From contig CATNEN010000003.1 of assembly GCA_950097015.1 (NCBI GenBank), positions 6,784,001 to 6,848,000 of the forward strand: a stretch of 64,000 bases of DNA, read 5' to 3'. The position numbers and the translations under genes were made by a program. The DNA is from Macrostomum hystrix (lineage: Eukaryota > Platyhelminthes > Macrostomidae). Under the pieces are notes generated by a model. The model saw only the letters and a program-made list of their open reading frames with translations, did no database searches and had not been told where the DNA came from. Positions 1-11,834 of this stretch are shown piece after piece; positions within the stretch are counted from its first letter, which is position 1, and each line of letters begins with the position of its first letter.

Positions 1-156
1 GCCGCAGAGTACCGTCTAGAAGTAGCACATCTATACGAAGACTGCGCTGACGTTGTCGGCCGCGATTGCAAGCCGGTTCGTCATCTACGATTGCGGTCAT
101 TGCCAGACTTAGCAAGCAAGTGGAACTTTCAAGCTAGCAAATCCTTTTACCGTTGA
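1..156 (+). CDS. possible 3' end of an unidentified coding exon
   Basis: Frame 1 is open from the first base of the window to a TGA at 154-156 (51 codons), in DNA slightly richer in GC than what follows. It would be the C-terminal tail of a gene starting to the left. I do not recognise the peptide, which includes EVAHLYEDCADVV. An open stretch of this length can occur by chance, and no splice acceptor can be judged because the window starts here. Confidence 0.2.
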   Translation, partial: AAEYRLEVAHLYEDCADVVGRDCKPVRHLRLRSLPDLASKWNFQASKSFYR

Positions 157-816
157 TTTCCTGTCTCTCGGTATTTTATATAGTTGGAATCCCGTACTAG
201 TAAGTCAGTTGTCCCTCGCGTGGCAAAGCGATGTGCTTTTACTTAGTGAGTGCTTTCTTTGTCTCCTGTGCGTACAAACATTGCTGCCCCACGTACGAGA
301 GCAATGTACACTCCACTCTCGTGTGTGATGGATGGGGTTTTCCCAAGGTCATCATAAAGCTTGTGGCATGCGTGTGGGTCGTGGAAAGCACGAAAAAATT
401 GGCTGTAAGGAGAATCACACGGTCAGCGAGTGACAACATGGGCGGCCTAGGAGGAACCTTCATAGCTCAGTCTTATTTTTAGATTTCATGTCGAAATTTC
501 GCAGTAAACACCCAATGAAAAGTTTGCCTTACTTTTAATAGATAATTAGATACACATGAATGTAAAGCCAACGATCGAATCGAAATAAACAGCCGAACTG
601 TGCAAATAGCGCTGTACTTTGTATACAGACTTGTTTTGTACTTGTTTTGTCTTTTTTTGCCGGTTCGTTTCCACATTCAGTGCAAAGTCCTGTGTTTCAA
701 TGTGAACTCTCCTGACCTATACTGATTATTTTGTGAAGCGGACCAAACGAAATTAACAATCCGAAAAAATGCATTATCGAACTTTCTAAACAATTCAACT
801 ACAAATTTGTGTAAAC
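157..816. other. AT-rich spacer, no gene seen
   Basis: Unique, AT-rich sequence. The short open frames on both strands show no recognisable domain and no coding-like composition. I see nothing else to annotate here. Confidence 0.5.
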
Positions 817-1172
817 CAGGAACCACTCGAAGAAAAAGGACGGGGACACTTCGTTTCCTGGAAAATTTATTAAAGGCTGATTTTCACGAAAAAATGCACT
901 AGCGAGATAGGAACTTTTCACGTTTCTTTCACATGATTGGTTGCTGTTTTTATTTTTGAATCAAGCTTTCTAAATTTCGATTAAGCAACACATTTTGTAC
1001 GATATACTAAAATAAAGGCATTGAACAGCTGCTTTCAATAAAAAGTTACCAAACATTTTAATGTGAAAAACGTAAAAAGTTCCTATCCCGCTAGTGCATT
1101 ATTCCGTGAAAATCAGCCTTTAATAAATTTTCCAAGAAACAAAATGTCCCGTGCTTCTTCTGGTGGTCCTTG
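817..1172. mobile_element. fold-back MITE with long terminal inverted repeats
   Basis: The two ends are imperfect inverted copies of each other over roughly 110 bp. The left arm holds GGCTGATTTTCACG and GCACTAGCGAGATAGGAA; the right arm holds CGTGAAAATCAGCC and TTCCTATCCCGCTAGTGC. The middle is AT-rich and has no coding frame. The flanks GTGTAAAC (809-816) and CTATAAAC (1173-1180) agree at 6 of 8 positions, which would fit a decayed 8-bp target duplication of the hAT type. That assignment is tentative; the inverted repeat itself is clear. Confidence 0.65.
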
Positions 1173-2349
1173 CTATAAACATGTATCGTTATGCTAATAA
1201 CACATTCCGGAAAAAATTACAGCATCTTTTAATTATAGAAATAATGAAACGAGTCTATAGGGGAATCAAGAGAATATTTGGTACTTTTTTGCATAACCCT
1301 GTAACCCCATTATTTTTACGAGAGATTTTTGTAACATTTCAAAGCCTCTACTTACAGTAGCTAGGTAAGGATTATTGAGTAAAACTTAAAGCAATCACAA
1401 GTGTTTTGTAACGCTAAGTTATTTAGTAGCTCGTAGATTCAATCAGATATACCAGGTAAGATAACGGAATTGAATAAAGTTCTCAAATGAGAGATTCAAT
1501 CGGATAAATGTTCACAAGGCTAAGACTGGGATACTACGGGATAAGGTTTTCAGAGGTTTGGATCTCAGGTGTTTTTGTCAAAACTTTTTTGTCAAAGCAG
1601 TAGAATGGAAGTCAAACTTTCCTGACCCGTCTTGGCTGAGAAAAAAATTTCTCCAATTTATACATCGAGTTATCAGGGTTTGACAGCTTGCAAATTTGGC
1701 CCAAATTAGTTTGACGAGCAACGAGGCAAGGCAGCCGGTGTTATTAAGCAAATATTAAGCAAGTGAAAAAATACACATTCAAATTCTGGGACCATTGCAA
1801 ACAAAACTATAGAGAAATTGGAAAGAAATTTGCTTTGGCAAATCGTGAATCCCAATTTTTTTATTTTCACCAGGAAGGAAGCTTCACTGTTGGATGTCGC
1901 GAAGGGGGGAAATCGAATAAAAAAACTTGCGTGCTCAAATTTGGATCGCAGTTGAGCAGTCCTATAGGCAGTTTCCAAGAATGGGTCAACAGAAGCAGCT
2001 CGGGCCCTGTTTGTTGTGCTACAAAGTTTTTCAAGCAATTTTCCCAGCGAATGCCAAATTCACACGGGTCAATTTGGGACGCCCAGTTTCTTAATCTTGA
2101 AAGCTTTTAAATTATGCAAGAAAACATTTTTAATGCTAGGAAAAGTCTAATCTAATGCTATAATAGGAGGGCATTTATGAAATCTAACACTGACGCGCTA
2201 TTAATTAGGAAAACCTTGCTGGATTGTGGATTAAATAGATTATCAAATAGATTACGTTTGATCCCAATGATTACCTCTAATCCCATAATTCCCTGTCACC
2301 CGATAGATTTTATTCGATCAAATGACCATCGGTCATATCGATCCGATCT
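1173..2349. other. AT-rich spacer, no gene seen
   Basis: Unique sequence. Overlapping open frames at 1706-2110 occur on both strands and have no recognisable domain. No RNA gene or mobile-element ends were noticed. Confidence 0.45.
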
Positions 2350-2782
2350 AGCATCTCTGATCCCATTTAGCATCTCTGATCCCATTGTACATCTCTGATC
2401 CCATTGTGCATATCTGATCCCATTGTGCATCTCTGATCCCATTGTGCATCTCTGATTCCATTTAGCATCTCTGGTCCCATTGTGCATCTCTGATCCCATT
2501 GTGCATCTCTGATCCCATTGTGCATCTCTGATCCCATTGTGCATCTCTGATCCCATTGTGCATCTCTGATCCCATTGTGCATCTCTGATCCCATTGTGCA
2601 TCTCTGATCCCATTGTGCATCTCTGATCCCATTGTGCATCTCTGATCCCATTGTGCATCTCTGATCCCATTGTGCATCTCTGATCCCATTGTGCATCTCT
2701 GATCCCATTGTGCATCTCTGATCCCATTGTGCATCTCTGATCCCATTGTGCATCTCTGATCCCATTGTGCATCTCTGATCCC
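2350..2782. repeat. 19-nt minisatellite, about 23 copies
   Basis: Head-to-tail units of CTCTGATCCCATTGTGCAT with few variants, mostly at the left edge (TTAGCAT and GTACAT forms). The unit contains no stop in the minus strand and is not a multiple of three, so all minus frames stay open. The resulting reading frames are not proteins. Confidence 0.95.
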
Positions 2783-3192
2783 CTATAAAAATCGTGTATC
2801 CTATAGCAGGCATTGTATTCTCAGGGCTTAATTGATAATGAGAAAAGAAGTCGATTTCCTTTTTACCCAGTTCATTGCGAATGTTTATATAGTCTGTCAG
2901 AAGCTAACCGATTAACACCTGACTAATTGTTTGATTAAAATGAGTCAGCCAAATTTATTAGTCAATATCTGTGCGACTATAATTTAAGCTTGTTAAACAA
3001 GTTTCAGAAATTCAGACCTAGATCAGTTGAAGGCAAATGAGCAAATATGTAATTTTGAGAACTGCATGTATAGAAACGGCACATGTTTTGCTACACCTGT
3101 TATATAATATTTCTCTACTAAAACACTTATCACCTGTCATGTATGTGTTCAAATGTGTACATAAGCTTGTAACTCATATTAACAAAATTAAT
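2783..3192. other. AT-rich spacer, no gene seen
   Basis: Unique AT-rich DNA between the 19-nt array and a SINE relic. Nothing recognisable. Confidence 0.45.
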
Positions 3193-3410
3193 GAAGGGAG
3201 TTGTAGTCGAGTGGTTAGGTAGTCGGGAGTTCGATTCCTGTCACTGGACAAATTGGTCCTTAAGAAAAACAGTTAACTCTGAATTACCTCAGTTGACCCA
3301 GTCGTTAAATTGATTCCGCTATTAGCTATATCAATTGAGGGTGGGTGTGGCGTTCCCCCAGTCCATGGACTGAACGCCGTACGCAGCGTTTTGGGGCAGG
3401 TGTAAATCAA
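3193..3410 (+). mobile_element. tRNA-derived SINE, family 1, old copy
   Basis: It begins with a tRNA-like head, TTGTAGTCGAGTGGTTAGG (A-box region) and GAGTTCGATTCC (B-box). A body follows that is shared with the copies at 16.8 and 41.95 kb: CAGTTAACTCTGAATTACC, GGTGGGTGTGGCGT, CAGTCCATGGACTGAAC and GGGGCAGGTGTAA. Compared with the 16.8-kb copy it lacks part of the head between the A and B boxes and part of the 3' region, so it is a diverged, inactive relic. Confidence 0.8.
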
Positions 3411-4124
3411 CTAGTTTTTCTCATTGTCTTTCACAGTAGACAAATTCTAACTTTCAGAATTTTCAATTTTCTCAGTGTAACTTAGCAACTAAAAACTAGC
3501 TGCTGAATTTTAAAGAAATAAAAGCTTGTTTGCTCTAAAGTCCCCGAGTCCTCAGATCCACGCCTTTCAGTTTGTATTTTAACATTAAACACACATAGCA
3601 AGGAGAGACATGTGCTCAGAAAATTCAATGTTTTTAGCCCATGACAAAATAATAATTATTATTGAACGCTGCTCATGGGCTCGTGAAGTTAGGCCAAAAA
3701 TGAGCAAATATATCTGAGAAGAAAGACAGAAAGCGAGAGAAATTTAACTCTGTTTGGGAAGCAAAGCAAGGCCCAACCAACCTCAACGCAAAGCAAATTT
3801 TTCAAGTCAGTTTAACACCTATTGTGCCAACACTGCCTATAGCTGAATATGTGTTTTCATATGTCTTTCAGTTTGCATAGTGAATATAATAGAGCTAAAA
3901 TTTTTCAACGGCAAAAATTAAGAATGAAAGAGCAAGACTCTGCAGTTGGGAGAAATTGAAGGGGCATCCCTGCTTTGTCCAAAGTATGTCAACTATTCCC
4001 ATGCAAGAGTGTGTTGAATATCCTCTGAAAACTAACTCAACCTTTTTTTCAGACGTAAAGATCTCTAGTCTTCTCTATGAGACTGACGTGAGATTATGAA
4101 TGAAGACAAATTCATACGTTGATA
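3411..4124. other. AT-rich spacer, no gene seen
   Basis: Unique sequence. One small hairpin is visible: AGCCCATGA at 3636-3644 pairs with TCATGGGCT at 3673-3681 around an AATAATAATTATTATT core. No coding evidence. Confidence 0.45.
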
Positions 4125-4132
4125 CCATAGAT

Positions 4133-4737
4133 CAGAGTTCGGCAACGGCAACATTGTAGACTTCGCCGGCCAAAGAAAGAATCTGAAAGACGACAGCGGG
4201 CCGCTGTCGGCGACAGTTGATCTAGCGACTAGATTGAGATGAGATGGCGAAGAGATAAAACAAGGGAGAGATTAGACGCGGGAGAGATGAGACAGTAGAT
4301 AGATAAGACAGTGAGAGATGAAACAACGGAGAGGTGAGACTGTGTAGAGATGACTCAGGGGAGAGATGGAACAAGAGAGTCGAGACAAGAGAGAGTTGAG
4401 ACAGTGGAGAGATGAGACAGTGAAGAGGTGAGGCAGTGGAGAGGTGAGACAGGGGAGAGATGAGACAAGGGAGATATGACACGGGAGAGATGAGACAGGG
4501 GAGACGTGAGACAGTGGAGAGGTGAGACAGCCACAGTGGAGAGGTGAGACAGGGGAGAGGTGAGACAGTAGAGAGGTGAGACAGTGGAGAGGTGAGACAA
4601 GGGAGATATGACACAGGAGAAATGAGACAAAGGAGAGATAAGACAAAGGAGAGATGAGACGGTAGATTATGTCCCGAATTAGTATAGCTTCGAGAGCCAC
4701 ATTGGCCCGCGGGCCGAAGCTAGGCCTGTCCCAGCTG
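4133..4737. mobile_element. hAT-like non-autonomous element containing a minisatellite
   Basis: It starts CAGAGTTCGGCAACGG and ends GGCCTGTCCCAGCTG, with GGGCCG-rich subterminal sequence on both sides as in hAT relics. It is flanked by a perfect 8-bp direct repeat CCATAGAT (4125-4132 and 4738-4745), the target-duplication length of hAT transposons. The inside is almost entirely a GA-rich minisatellite and there is no transposase. The terminal inverted repeat is weak, so the class call rests mainly on the duplication and the CAG...CTG ends. Confidence 0.65.
4235..4665. repeat. GA-rich minisatellite, period about 15-16 nt, inside a hAT relic
   Basis: Degenerate units around GAGAGGTGAGACAGTG, with GAGATGAGACAGGG variants. 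The plus strand is purine-rich. All copies lie inside the element bounded by the CCATAGAT duplication. Confidence 0.85.
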
Positions 4738-4745
4738 CCATAGAT

Positions 4746-6500
4746 TTATATAGAAAATACACTTTTTGCTCGGCGCTTCCATAGGCTCTGTACAGCTGTT
4801 TCAGTCCATGGACTGGTAAGGTTGCTACAAAAGCCCAAATTTCTTGCCCCAGTATATTTGAATTCTAACTCGGTATGAATATGAAGACTAACAATAGCTT
4901 GTCCCCAATTATTCTTCCTTAATTTGGTTTTCCTAAATGAATTTATTGAAAAAATATTTTTCAGCTTAATCTTAAGGCTCCATTATTCATTTATTAATCG
5001 GGTTATTTAGAGTATACATTTCGAGCTTGGATACATTTAATTACTTTGTTATATTTTGTAGACACGTGCCCTTCTTCTTCAGTTTGTCTAGTTCGCCTTC
5101 ACCTATAGTTTAATTCTTTAGTTCAACTGTTCACGGAAATAGGGTCAAATTTCATCAGATTAAATAAAAATAAGATAAAACCGGTCTGGGCTCTATCACT
5201 CGCTTTGATTGGTCAGTCTCACACCCATGGCCTCTCACCCTCTGTCCCGCACACTTTATTGACTTCACACTACACCCCCCCATGTTTCTAAAAATAGATT
5301 GCGAAGTCCTTGAGCCCTATTACTGCCCAGTAAGGTCTCTGACAAGAATATGGCTTCAAGCCAGTTCTAAATAAATGTGACATTTTATTTCAATTTAGTA
5401 TTATTTTTATTGATTTATAGAGTTTACAAAAACAAACAATAACCCTGACTGAATAAGGACATGAAAATTTCCAGTGCAAGTTCTAAAGTTTGTACCAGAC
5501 TCCTAAAATAAACTTAGTCTGGACTATACATAACTGGTCATTATAGCTTAGTGTGCCGACCGACCTAGGGGCCGGGGCAGTCAAAGTAGTTGAATCATAT
5601 TTCGTTTAATATAATAATACTACTACTGCATATAAACAAAACAACTAAAAATACTTGCGATATTTCCGTTTATAAATATAATAATTCAGTAATATTTACG
5701 TATAGAATAAATAAATACAATAGCTTTTAGATTTGTAGGCTTTCGAACGCATTGCAGCCATCCAGACCAGAGCCAAAGTGTGACATCTCTCTTCAACGAA
5801 AACGATCCATCAGAAAATATTTTTTTCAAGTCTGGAACGTTTTGATATATAATCAAACACGATCTTTCATCCCTTGTATTATTATATACTCTCTGTGTTG
5901 TTCTAATATATAAACGTAGTCTCTCTGTGTAGAGAATTTTTCATGACAGGGAATATAGAGGCTGCAGGACAAAACCGATGTCACATGCCATTCTGTTGTA
6001 CACACCACCATTGACTGACGTCAGACTGACACACAATGCAGTGCACGCGACACACAACACGGTTCCCCCACAATGCATAGTTGATATTATAATAAAGATA
6101 TATATGTATGTTTCCTATAACACTGTTTGTGTTCCGCTCGCATCAGTTTGTGTTGAATGCTATCGCTTGGATAGGATTTTGTGCTCGGATGTAAAATGAT
6201 GTCGGATTTGCCTATATCCATACTTTCGAAGCTATGGGTTGGTGAAGGAATGCCATGCTGTGTATACACAGCATGGTGCGCATTTTTATACTCGTCAAAT
6301 TTCTGCCACCACCCTATTATAAGGGATTTTTAAGGGTCAGTCAGAAGCAGCCTATCGTATCCTGCTGATTGACGTGATCAACAGTTCATTCACAGGGTGA
6401 AATTTCGTTAGATCTGTTCAGTTTTGTGTGCGTAACTTTGTTTAACCGACTTTATTGCTTTCGAACGGCAAATAGCTGTCTTTTATTGTATTGGATCTGT
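4746..6500. other. AT-rich spacer with a SINE fragment and a perfect palindrome
   Basis: No gene seen. A short minus-strand fragment of SINE family 1 with the palindrome CAGTCCATGGACTG lies at about 4793-4822. A perfect 24-bp palindrome with half-site CCATGCTGTGTA occupies 6253-6276. The remainder is unique AT-rich DNA. Confidence 0.5.
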
Positions 6501-7770
6501 GACAGGTTCTTATGATAATAACCAACAGGTTTCTTGATCAAGAACCAACAGGTTTCTTGATAAGAAACAACAGGTTTCTTGATAAGAACCAACAGGTTTC
6601 TTGATAAGAACCAACAGGTTTCTTGATAAGAACCAACAGGTTTCTTGATAAGAACCAACAGGTTTCTTGATAAGAACCAACAGGTTTCTTGATAAGAACC
6701 AACAGGTTTCTTGATAAGAACCAACAGGTTTCTTGATAAGAACCAACAGGTTTCTTGATAAGAACCAACCGGTTTCTTGATAAGAAACAACAGGTTTCTT
6801 GATAAGAACCAACAGGTTTCTTGATAAGAACCAACAGGTTTCTTGATAAGAACCAACAGGTTTCTTGATAAGAACCAACAGGTTTCTTGATAAGAACCAA
6901 CAGGTTTCTTGATAAGAACCAACAGGTTTCTTGATAAGAACCAACAGGTTTCTTGATAAGAACCAACAGGTTTCTTGATAAGAACCAACAGGTTTCTTGA
7001 TAAGAACCAACAGGTTTCTTGATAAGAACCAACCGGTTTCTTGATAAGAAACAACAGGTTTCTTGATAAGAACCAACAGGTTTCTTGATAAGAACCAACA
7101 GGTTTCTTGATAAGAACCAACAGGTTTCTTGATAAGAACCAACCGGTTTCTTGATAAGAAACAACAGGTTTCTTGATAAGAACCAACAGGTTTCTTGATA
7201 AGAACCAACAGGTTTCTTGATAAGAACCAACAGGTTTCTTGATAAGAACCAACAGGTTTCTTGATAAGAACCAACAGGTTTCTTGATAAGAACCAACAGG
7301 TTTCTTGATAAGAACCAACAGGTTTCTTGATAAGAACCAACAGGTTTCTTGATAAGAACCAACAGGTTTCTTGATAAGAACCAACAGGTTTCTTGATAAG
7401 AACCAACAGGTTTCTTGATAAGAACCAACCGGTTTCTTGATAAGAAACAACAGGTTTCTTGATAAGAACCAACAGGTTTCTTGATAAGAAACAACAGGTT
7501 TCTTGATAAGAACCAACATCTTTCTTGATAAGAACCAACAGGTTTCTTGATAAGAAACAACAGGTTTCTTGATAAGAAACAACAGGTTTCTTGATAAGAA
7601 CGAACAGGTTTCTTGATAAGAACCAACAGGTTTCATGATAAGAAACAACAGGTTTCTTGATAAGAAACAACAGGTTTCTTCATAAGAACCAACAGGTTTC
7701 TTGATAAGAAACAACAGGTTTCTTGATAAGAACCAACAGGTTTCTGATAAGAAACAACAGGTTTCATGAT
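6501..7770. repeat. 22-nt minisatellite, about 57 copies
   Basis: Highly uniform 22-nt units containing CAGGTTTCTTGATAAGAA followed by CCAA or ACAA. Because 22 is not a multiple of three and the minus strand has no stop, all three minus frames are open for more than 1 kb. Each encodes the same 22-residue cycle, so these frames are a by-product. Variants are concentrated at the right end, the usual pattern for an array edge. Confidence 0.97.
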
Positions 7771-8181
7771 TCGAATTCGAATTCTTCCAACAAGGTCAAA
7801 AAGGGTCAGATCGAACATCTTTATCTCTTCACGATGATGCAACAGAAGTTTAGCACAATGGCACATTTTTGCCGCTATGTTACATCATTTTGGGAGACAG
7901 AAATAAGGTTGCTTTTTGTGCCACTTTTGTCTTCCATTCATCACCCAATAGCAGATTTCCATCATGACTACATTGCTATATTAAAGAGTTTGGAAGCGGG
8001 TCGCACTGTGGTTGCATCTTGTAAATAAAATCTTGCAATTCGACTGGTTTTCAGGAAAGTATATGACATCGCCTTGGAGGTCAAATCCATTTGACAACCA
8101 ATCCGACATGACAGATGCTGCCATACAGGCTAACACATCAGCTCCTGATTGTTGTGAATATTTCTCATACCAAAATGAAAA
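7771..8181. other. spacer, no gene seen
   Basis: Unique sequence between two arrays. Short open frames on both strands have no recognisable features. Confidence 0.45.
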
Positions 8182-8318
8182 GCAGTGGGTCATGCAGTCA
8201 GTGGATCATGCAGTCAGTGGGTCATGCAGTCAGTGGGTCATGCAGTCAGTGGGTCATGCAGTCAGTGGGTCATGCAGTCAGTGGGTCATGCAGTCAGTGG
8301 GTCATCCAGTCAGTGGGA
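8182..8318. repeat. 16-nt minisatellite, about 8-9 copies
   Basis: Units of CAGTGGGTCATGCAGT with one GGATCATG variant near the left end. The core CAGTGGGTCATG is the reverse complement of the core of the next array. Confidence 0.93.
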
Positions 8319-8349
8319 CTAGCTCACAAGGACCCACAATGTACATGGT

Positions 8350-8751
8350 TCACTGAGTCCATCATGACCCACTGAGTCCATCAGCACCCACTGAGTCCAT
8401 CATGACCCACTGAGCCCATCATGACTGGCTGAGTCCATCATGACCCACTGAGTCCATCATGACTGGCTGAGTCCATCATGACCCACTGAGTCCATCATGA
8501 CTGGCTGAGTCCATCATGACCCACTGAGTCCATCATGACTGGCTGAGTCCATCATGACTGGCTGAGTCCATCATGACTGGCTGAGTCCATCATGACCCAC
8601 TGAGTCCATCATGACTGGCTGAGTCCATCATGACTGGCTGAGTCCATCATGACCCACTGAGTCCATCATGACTGGCTGAGTCCATCATGACCCACTGAGT
8701 CCATCAGCACCCACTGAGTCCATCATGACCCACTGAGTCCATCATGACCCT
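8350..8751. repeat. 19-nt minisatellite of two interspersed unit types, about 21 copies
   Basis: TCCATCATGACCCACTGAG and TCCATCATGACTGGCTGAG units are interspersed, often alternating, with a few AGCACCCACTG variants. The first type contains CATGACCCACTG, the exact reverse complement of the core in the array at 8182-8318, so the two arrays together form a large inverted repeat. Confidence 0.95.
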
Positions 8752-9281
8752 ACTGACATCATCAGAACACATAATTCGTAAGTAATTTTTCGATTTTGGT
8801 AAGCTGTGTTCAATACTATGTCCATATAGTTCATTGTGTGTGCAGTGGACCGATGCTAGTATAGCAGTTTATTTGGTTACATTTTGTATCCTCCAATTCA
8901 GCCACACGCATAAATAGTTTCAGTTGACATTATGAAATCTTTCTGCACTAATCGCGCGGTGTTAAGATAACAATTTTTTCTGTGCAATATTTACATCTGC
9001 ACTCCGCACAGTCGGTGGTCCCTCAACCGTGATGACCGCAATCCCAAAATAAATATAAATAAGTAAATGCAATGGCCACTGCCGACTTTTTTGTTGAACT
9101 TTCTTTCATTTTTCGGTCGAGTTTTTTCGGCTCGGTCATTTATTTATGTCCAAACCCAAAGCCGGGCTCGCAATTTTAAAATGGTTACTCAATCTGCTGC
9201 TACTTCCTGAAATTCTCCCCATAGTGAACTTAGGATGAGAATGCAGAATGCTGTGATTGTCGATCTCCAGCTACAGAAATC
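8752..9281. other. AT-rich spacer, no gene seen
   Basis: Unique sequence, nothing recognisable on either strand. Confidence 0.45.
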
Positions 9282-10605
9282 ATAGGATTTCTGTTGATTT
9301 CTCATGGGATTTCTGTTGATTTCTCATGGGATTTCTGTTGATTTCTCATGGGATTTCTGTTGATTTCTCATGGGATTTCTGTTGATTTCTCATGGGATTT
9401 CTGTTGATTTCTCATGGGATTTCTGTAGATTTCTCATGGGGTTTCTGTAGATTTCTCATGGGATTTCTGTTGATTTTCCATGGGATTTCTGTAGATTTCT
9501 CATGGGATTTCTGTAGATTTCTCATTTCTATAGATTTCTCATGGGATTTCATTAGATTTCTCATTTCTGTAGATTTCTCATGGGATTTCTGTAGATTTCT
9601 CATGGGATTTCATTAGATTTCTCATTTCTGTAGATTTCTCATTTCTGTAGATTTCTCATGGGATTTCTGTAGATTTCTCATGGGATTTCATTAGATTTCT
9701 CATTTCTGTAGATTTCTCATGGGATTTCTGTTAATTTCTCATGTGATTTCATTAGATTTCTCATTTCTGTAGATTTCTCATGGGATTTCATTAGATTTCT
9801 CATTTCTGTAGATTTCTCATGGGATTTCTGTTGATTTCTCATGGGATTTCTGTTGATTTTCCATGGGATTTCTGTAGATTTCTCATGGGATTTCATTAGA
9901 TTTCTCATTTCTGTAGATTTCTCATGGGATTTCTGTAGATTTCTCATGGGATTTCTGTAGATTTCTCATGGGATTTCATTAGATTTCTCATTTCTGTAGA
10001 TTTCTCATGGGATTTCTGAGATTTCTCATGTGATTTCATTAGATTTCTCATTTCTGTAGATTTCTCATGGGATTTCTGTTGATTTCTCATGTGATTTCAT
10101 TAGATTTCTCATTTCTGTAGATTTCTCATGGGATTTCATTAGATTTCTCATTTCTGTAGATTTCTCATGGGATTTCATTAGATTTCTCATTTCTGTAGAT
10201 TTCTCATGGGATTTCTGTAGATTTCTCATTTCTGTAGATTCCTCATGGGATTTCTGTAGATTTCTCATGGGATATCTGTAGATTTCTCATGGGATTTCTG
10301 TAGATTTCTCATGGGATTTCCGATGATTTCTCATGGGATTTCCGATGATTTCTCATGGGATTTCCGATGATTTCTCATGGGATTTCCGATGATTTCTCAT
10401 GGGATTTCCGATGATTTCTCATGGGATTTCTGTTGATTTCTCATGGGATTTCAGTTGATTTCTCATGGGATTTCTGATGATTTCTCATGATATTTCCGTT
10501 GATTTCTCATGGGATTTCAGTAGATTTCTCATGGGATTTCTGATGATTTCTCATGATATTTCCGTTGATTTCTCATGGGATTTCAGTAGATTTCTTATGG
10601 GATTT
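9282..10605. repeat. 22-nt minisatellite with shorter variant units, about 60 copies
   Basis: The main unit contains GATTTCTCATGGGATTTCTG plus TT or TA. Shorter interspersed units (TAGATTTCTCATTTC; GGGATTTCATTAG) form compound blocks in the middle. TTGATT types lie at the left edge and CCGATGATT types at the right, so the array is zoned by age or by local spread of variants. Confidence 0.95.
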
Positions 10606-11109
10606 TATAGCAGCTTAATTTGGACCTGAATAGTTTAAAGTGTGAAACGCATAATGTGAAAATCGCCTCTATCCCATTGGTTGGTATATTGCAGTCTGTT
10701 GTCTGTATATTTAACTTTCTAACACAGATTTATTTTTAGCAAACACTATATATACTCGTATATTGAATTATTCTGTCTAAAGTCTTCAGCCATATTCAAT
10801 GTTTATTTATTTATACGGCTTTTAGGCTTCGCAGACACACCGAGACGCACCAAGCGAAGCTACACGTGTACCAGCAAAGTGCCAAAGTATATATAATAAT
10901 GATTTGGCGACCTTTTCATTAATTATACTTATTATATATGTGTATATATATAGAAAACTGCGAAAATGAATAGATAAATCTGCTGCCTCAGGCATCATAG
11001 GTGGGCGATCAAGGTGAGAGATTTGAGGTGGAGGCTGCGTGGTGATGATGATTAAGAAAATAAAGCTGAAACGAGGCGAAAGGAATAAATGGAATGAATA
11101 GAGACGACT
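10606..11109. other. AT-rich spacer, no gene seen
   Basis: Unique AT-rich sequence with a short TATATA tract near 10930-10950. Nothing else noted. Confidence 0.4.
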
Positions 11110-11590
11110 GGGAGAGGGATAGAGGGGAGAGAGGGGGAGAGGGAGAAAGGGGGGAAGGGAGAGAGGGTGAGAGGGAGAACCGGAGAGAGGGGGGAGGGAG
11201 AACCGGAGAGAGGGGGGAGGGAGAACCGGAGAGAGGGGGGAGGGAGAACCGGAGAGAGGGGGAGGGAGAACCGGAGAGAGGGGGAGAGGGAGAAAGGGGG
11301 GAAGGGAGAGAGGGTGAGAGGGAGAACCGGAGACAGGGGGGAGGGAGAACAGGAGAGAGGGGGGAGGGAGAACCGGAGAGAGGGGGGAGGGAGAACAGGA
11401 GAGAGGGGGGAGGGAGAACCGGAGAGAGGGGGGAGGGAGAACCGGAGAGAGGGGGGAGGGAGAAAGGGGGGAAGGGAGAGAGGGTGAGAGGGAGAACCGG
11501 AGAGAGGGGGGAGGGAGAACAGGAGAGAGGGGGGAGGGAGAAACGGAGAGAGGGGGGAGGGAGAAACGGAGAGAGGGGGAGAGAGAAATG
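11110..11590. repeat. purine-rich 23-nt minisatellite, about 20 copies
   Basis: The plus strand is nearly all G and A. Units contain GGGAGAACCGGAGAGAGG followed by a run of four to six G. The G runs every 23 nt, in an array about 0.5-1 kb upstream of the forkhead start codon, could adopt triplex or G-quadruplex structure. That is an inference from composition only. Confidence 0.92.
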
Positions 11591-11834
11591 AGATGGAGAT
11601 GGAAAGTAGGCGAGATGGGACGTAAGTTTGCTGTCGAAAATGGGAGAAAGCGATTGTCATTAAAAGGAATGAATACTTTAGTGACGTGCTTCCGAATTAA
11701 TAATTAGGTTTGAATCATATTTACAACCTGATGCTGACTAGATAAAAAGAAAAAAATTGGCTAGTTCCGCTTATTTTTTCTGGATGTCTTTTTGGTCGGT
11801 GGCCCAACCCTCCCCCCAGTCCATTGCCGGCGGG

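Noticed and set aside
6452-7714. Minus-strand open frames of 360-420 codons in three phases
   Set aside because: They are made by a stop-free 22-nt repeat; each phase gives the same 22-residue cycle, and there is no start context or flanking coding sequence.
6501-7770. CRISPR-like regular repeats
   Set aside because: Units are adjacent with no unique spacers, and the genome is animal; this is a minisatellite, as are the other arrays.
11052-11660. Arg/Glu/Gly-rich and Ser/Pro-rich frames on opposite strands
   Set aside because: Translations of a purine-rich minisatellite; both strands are open over the same repeat.
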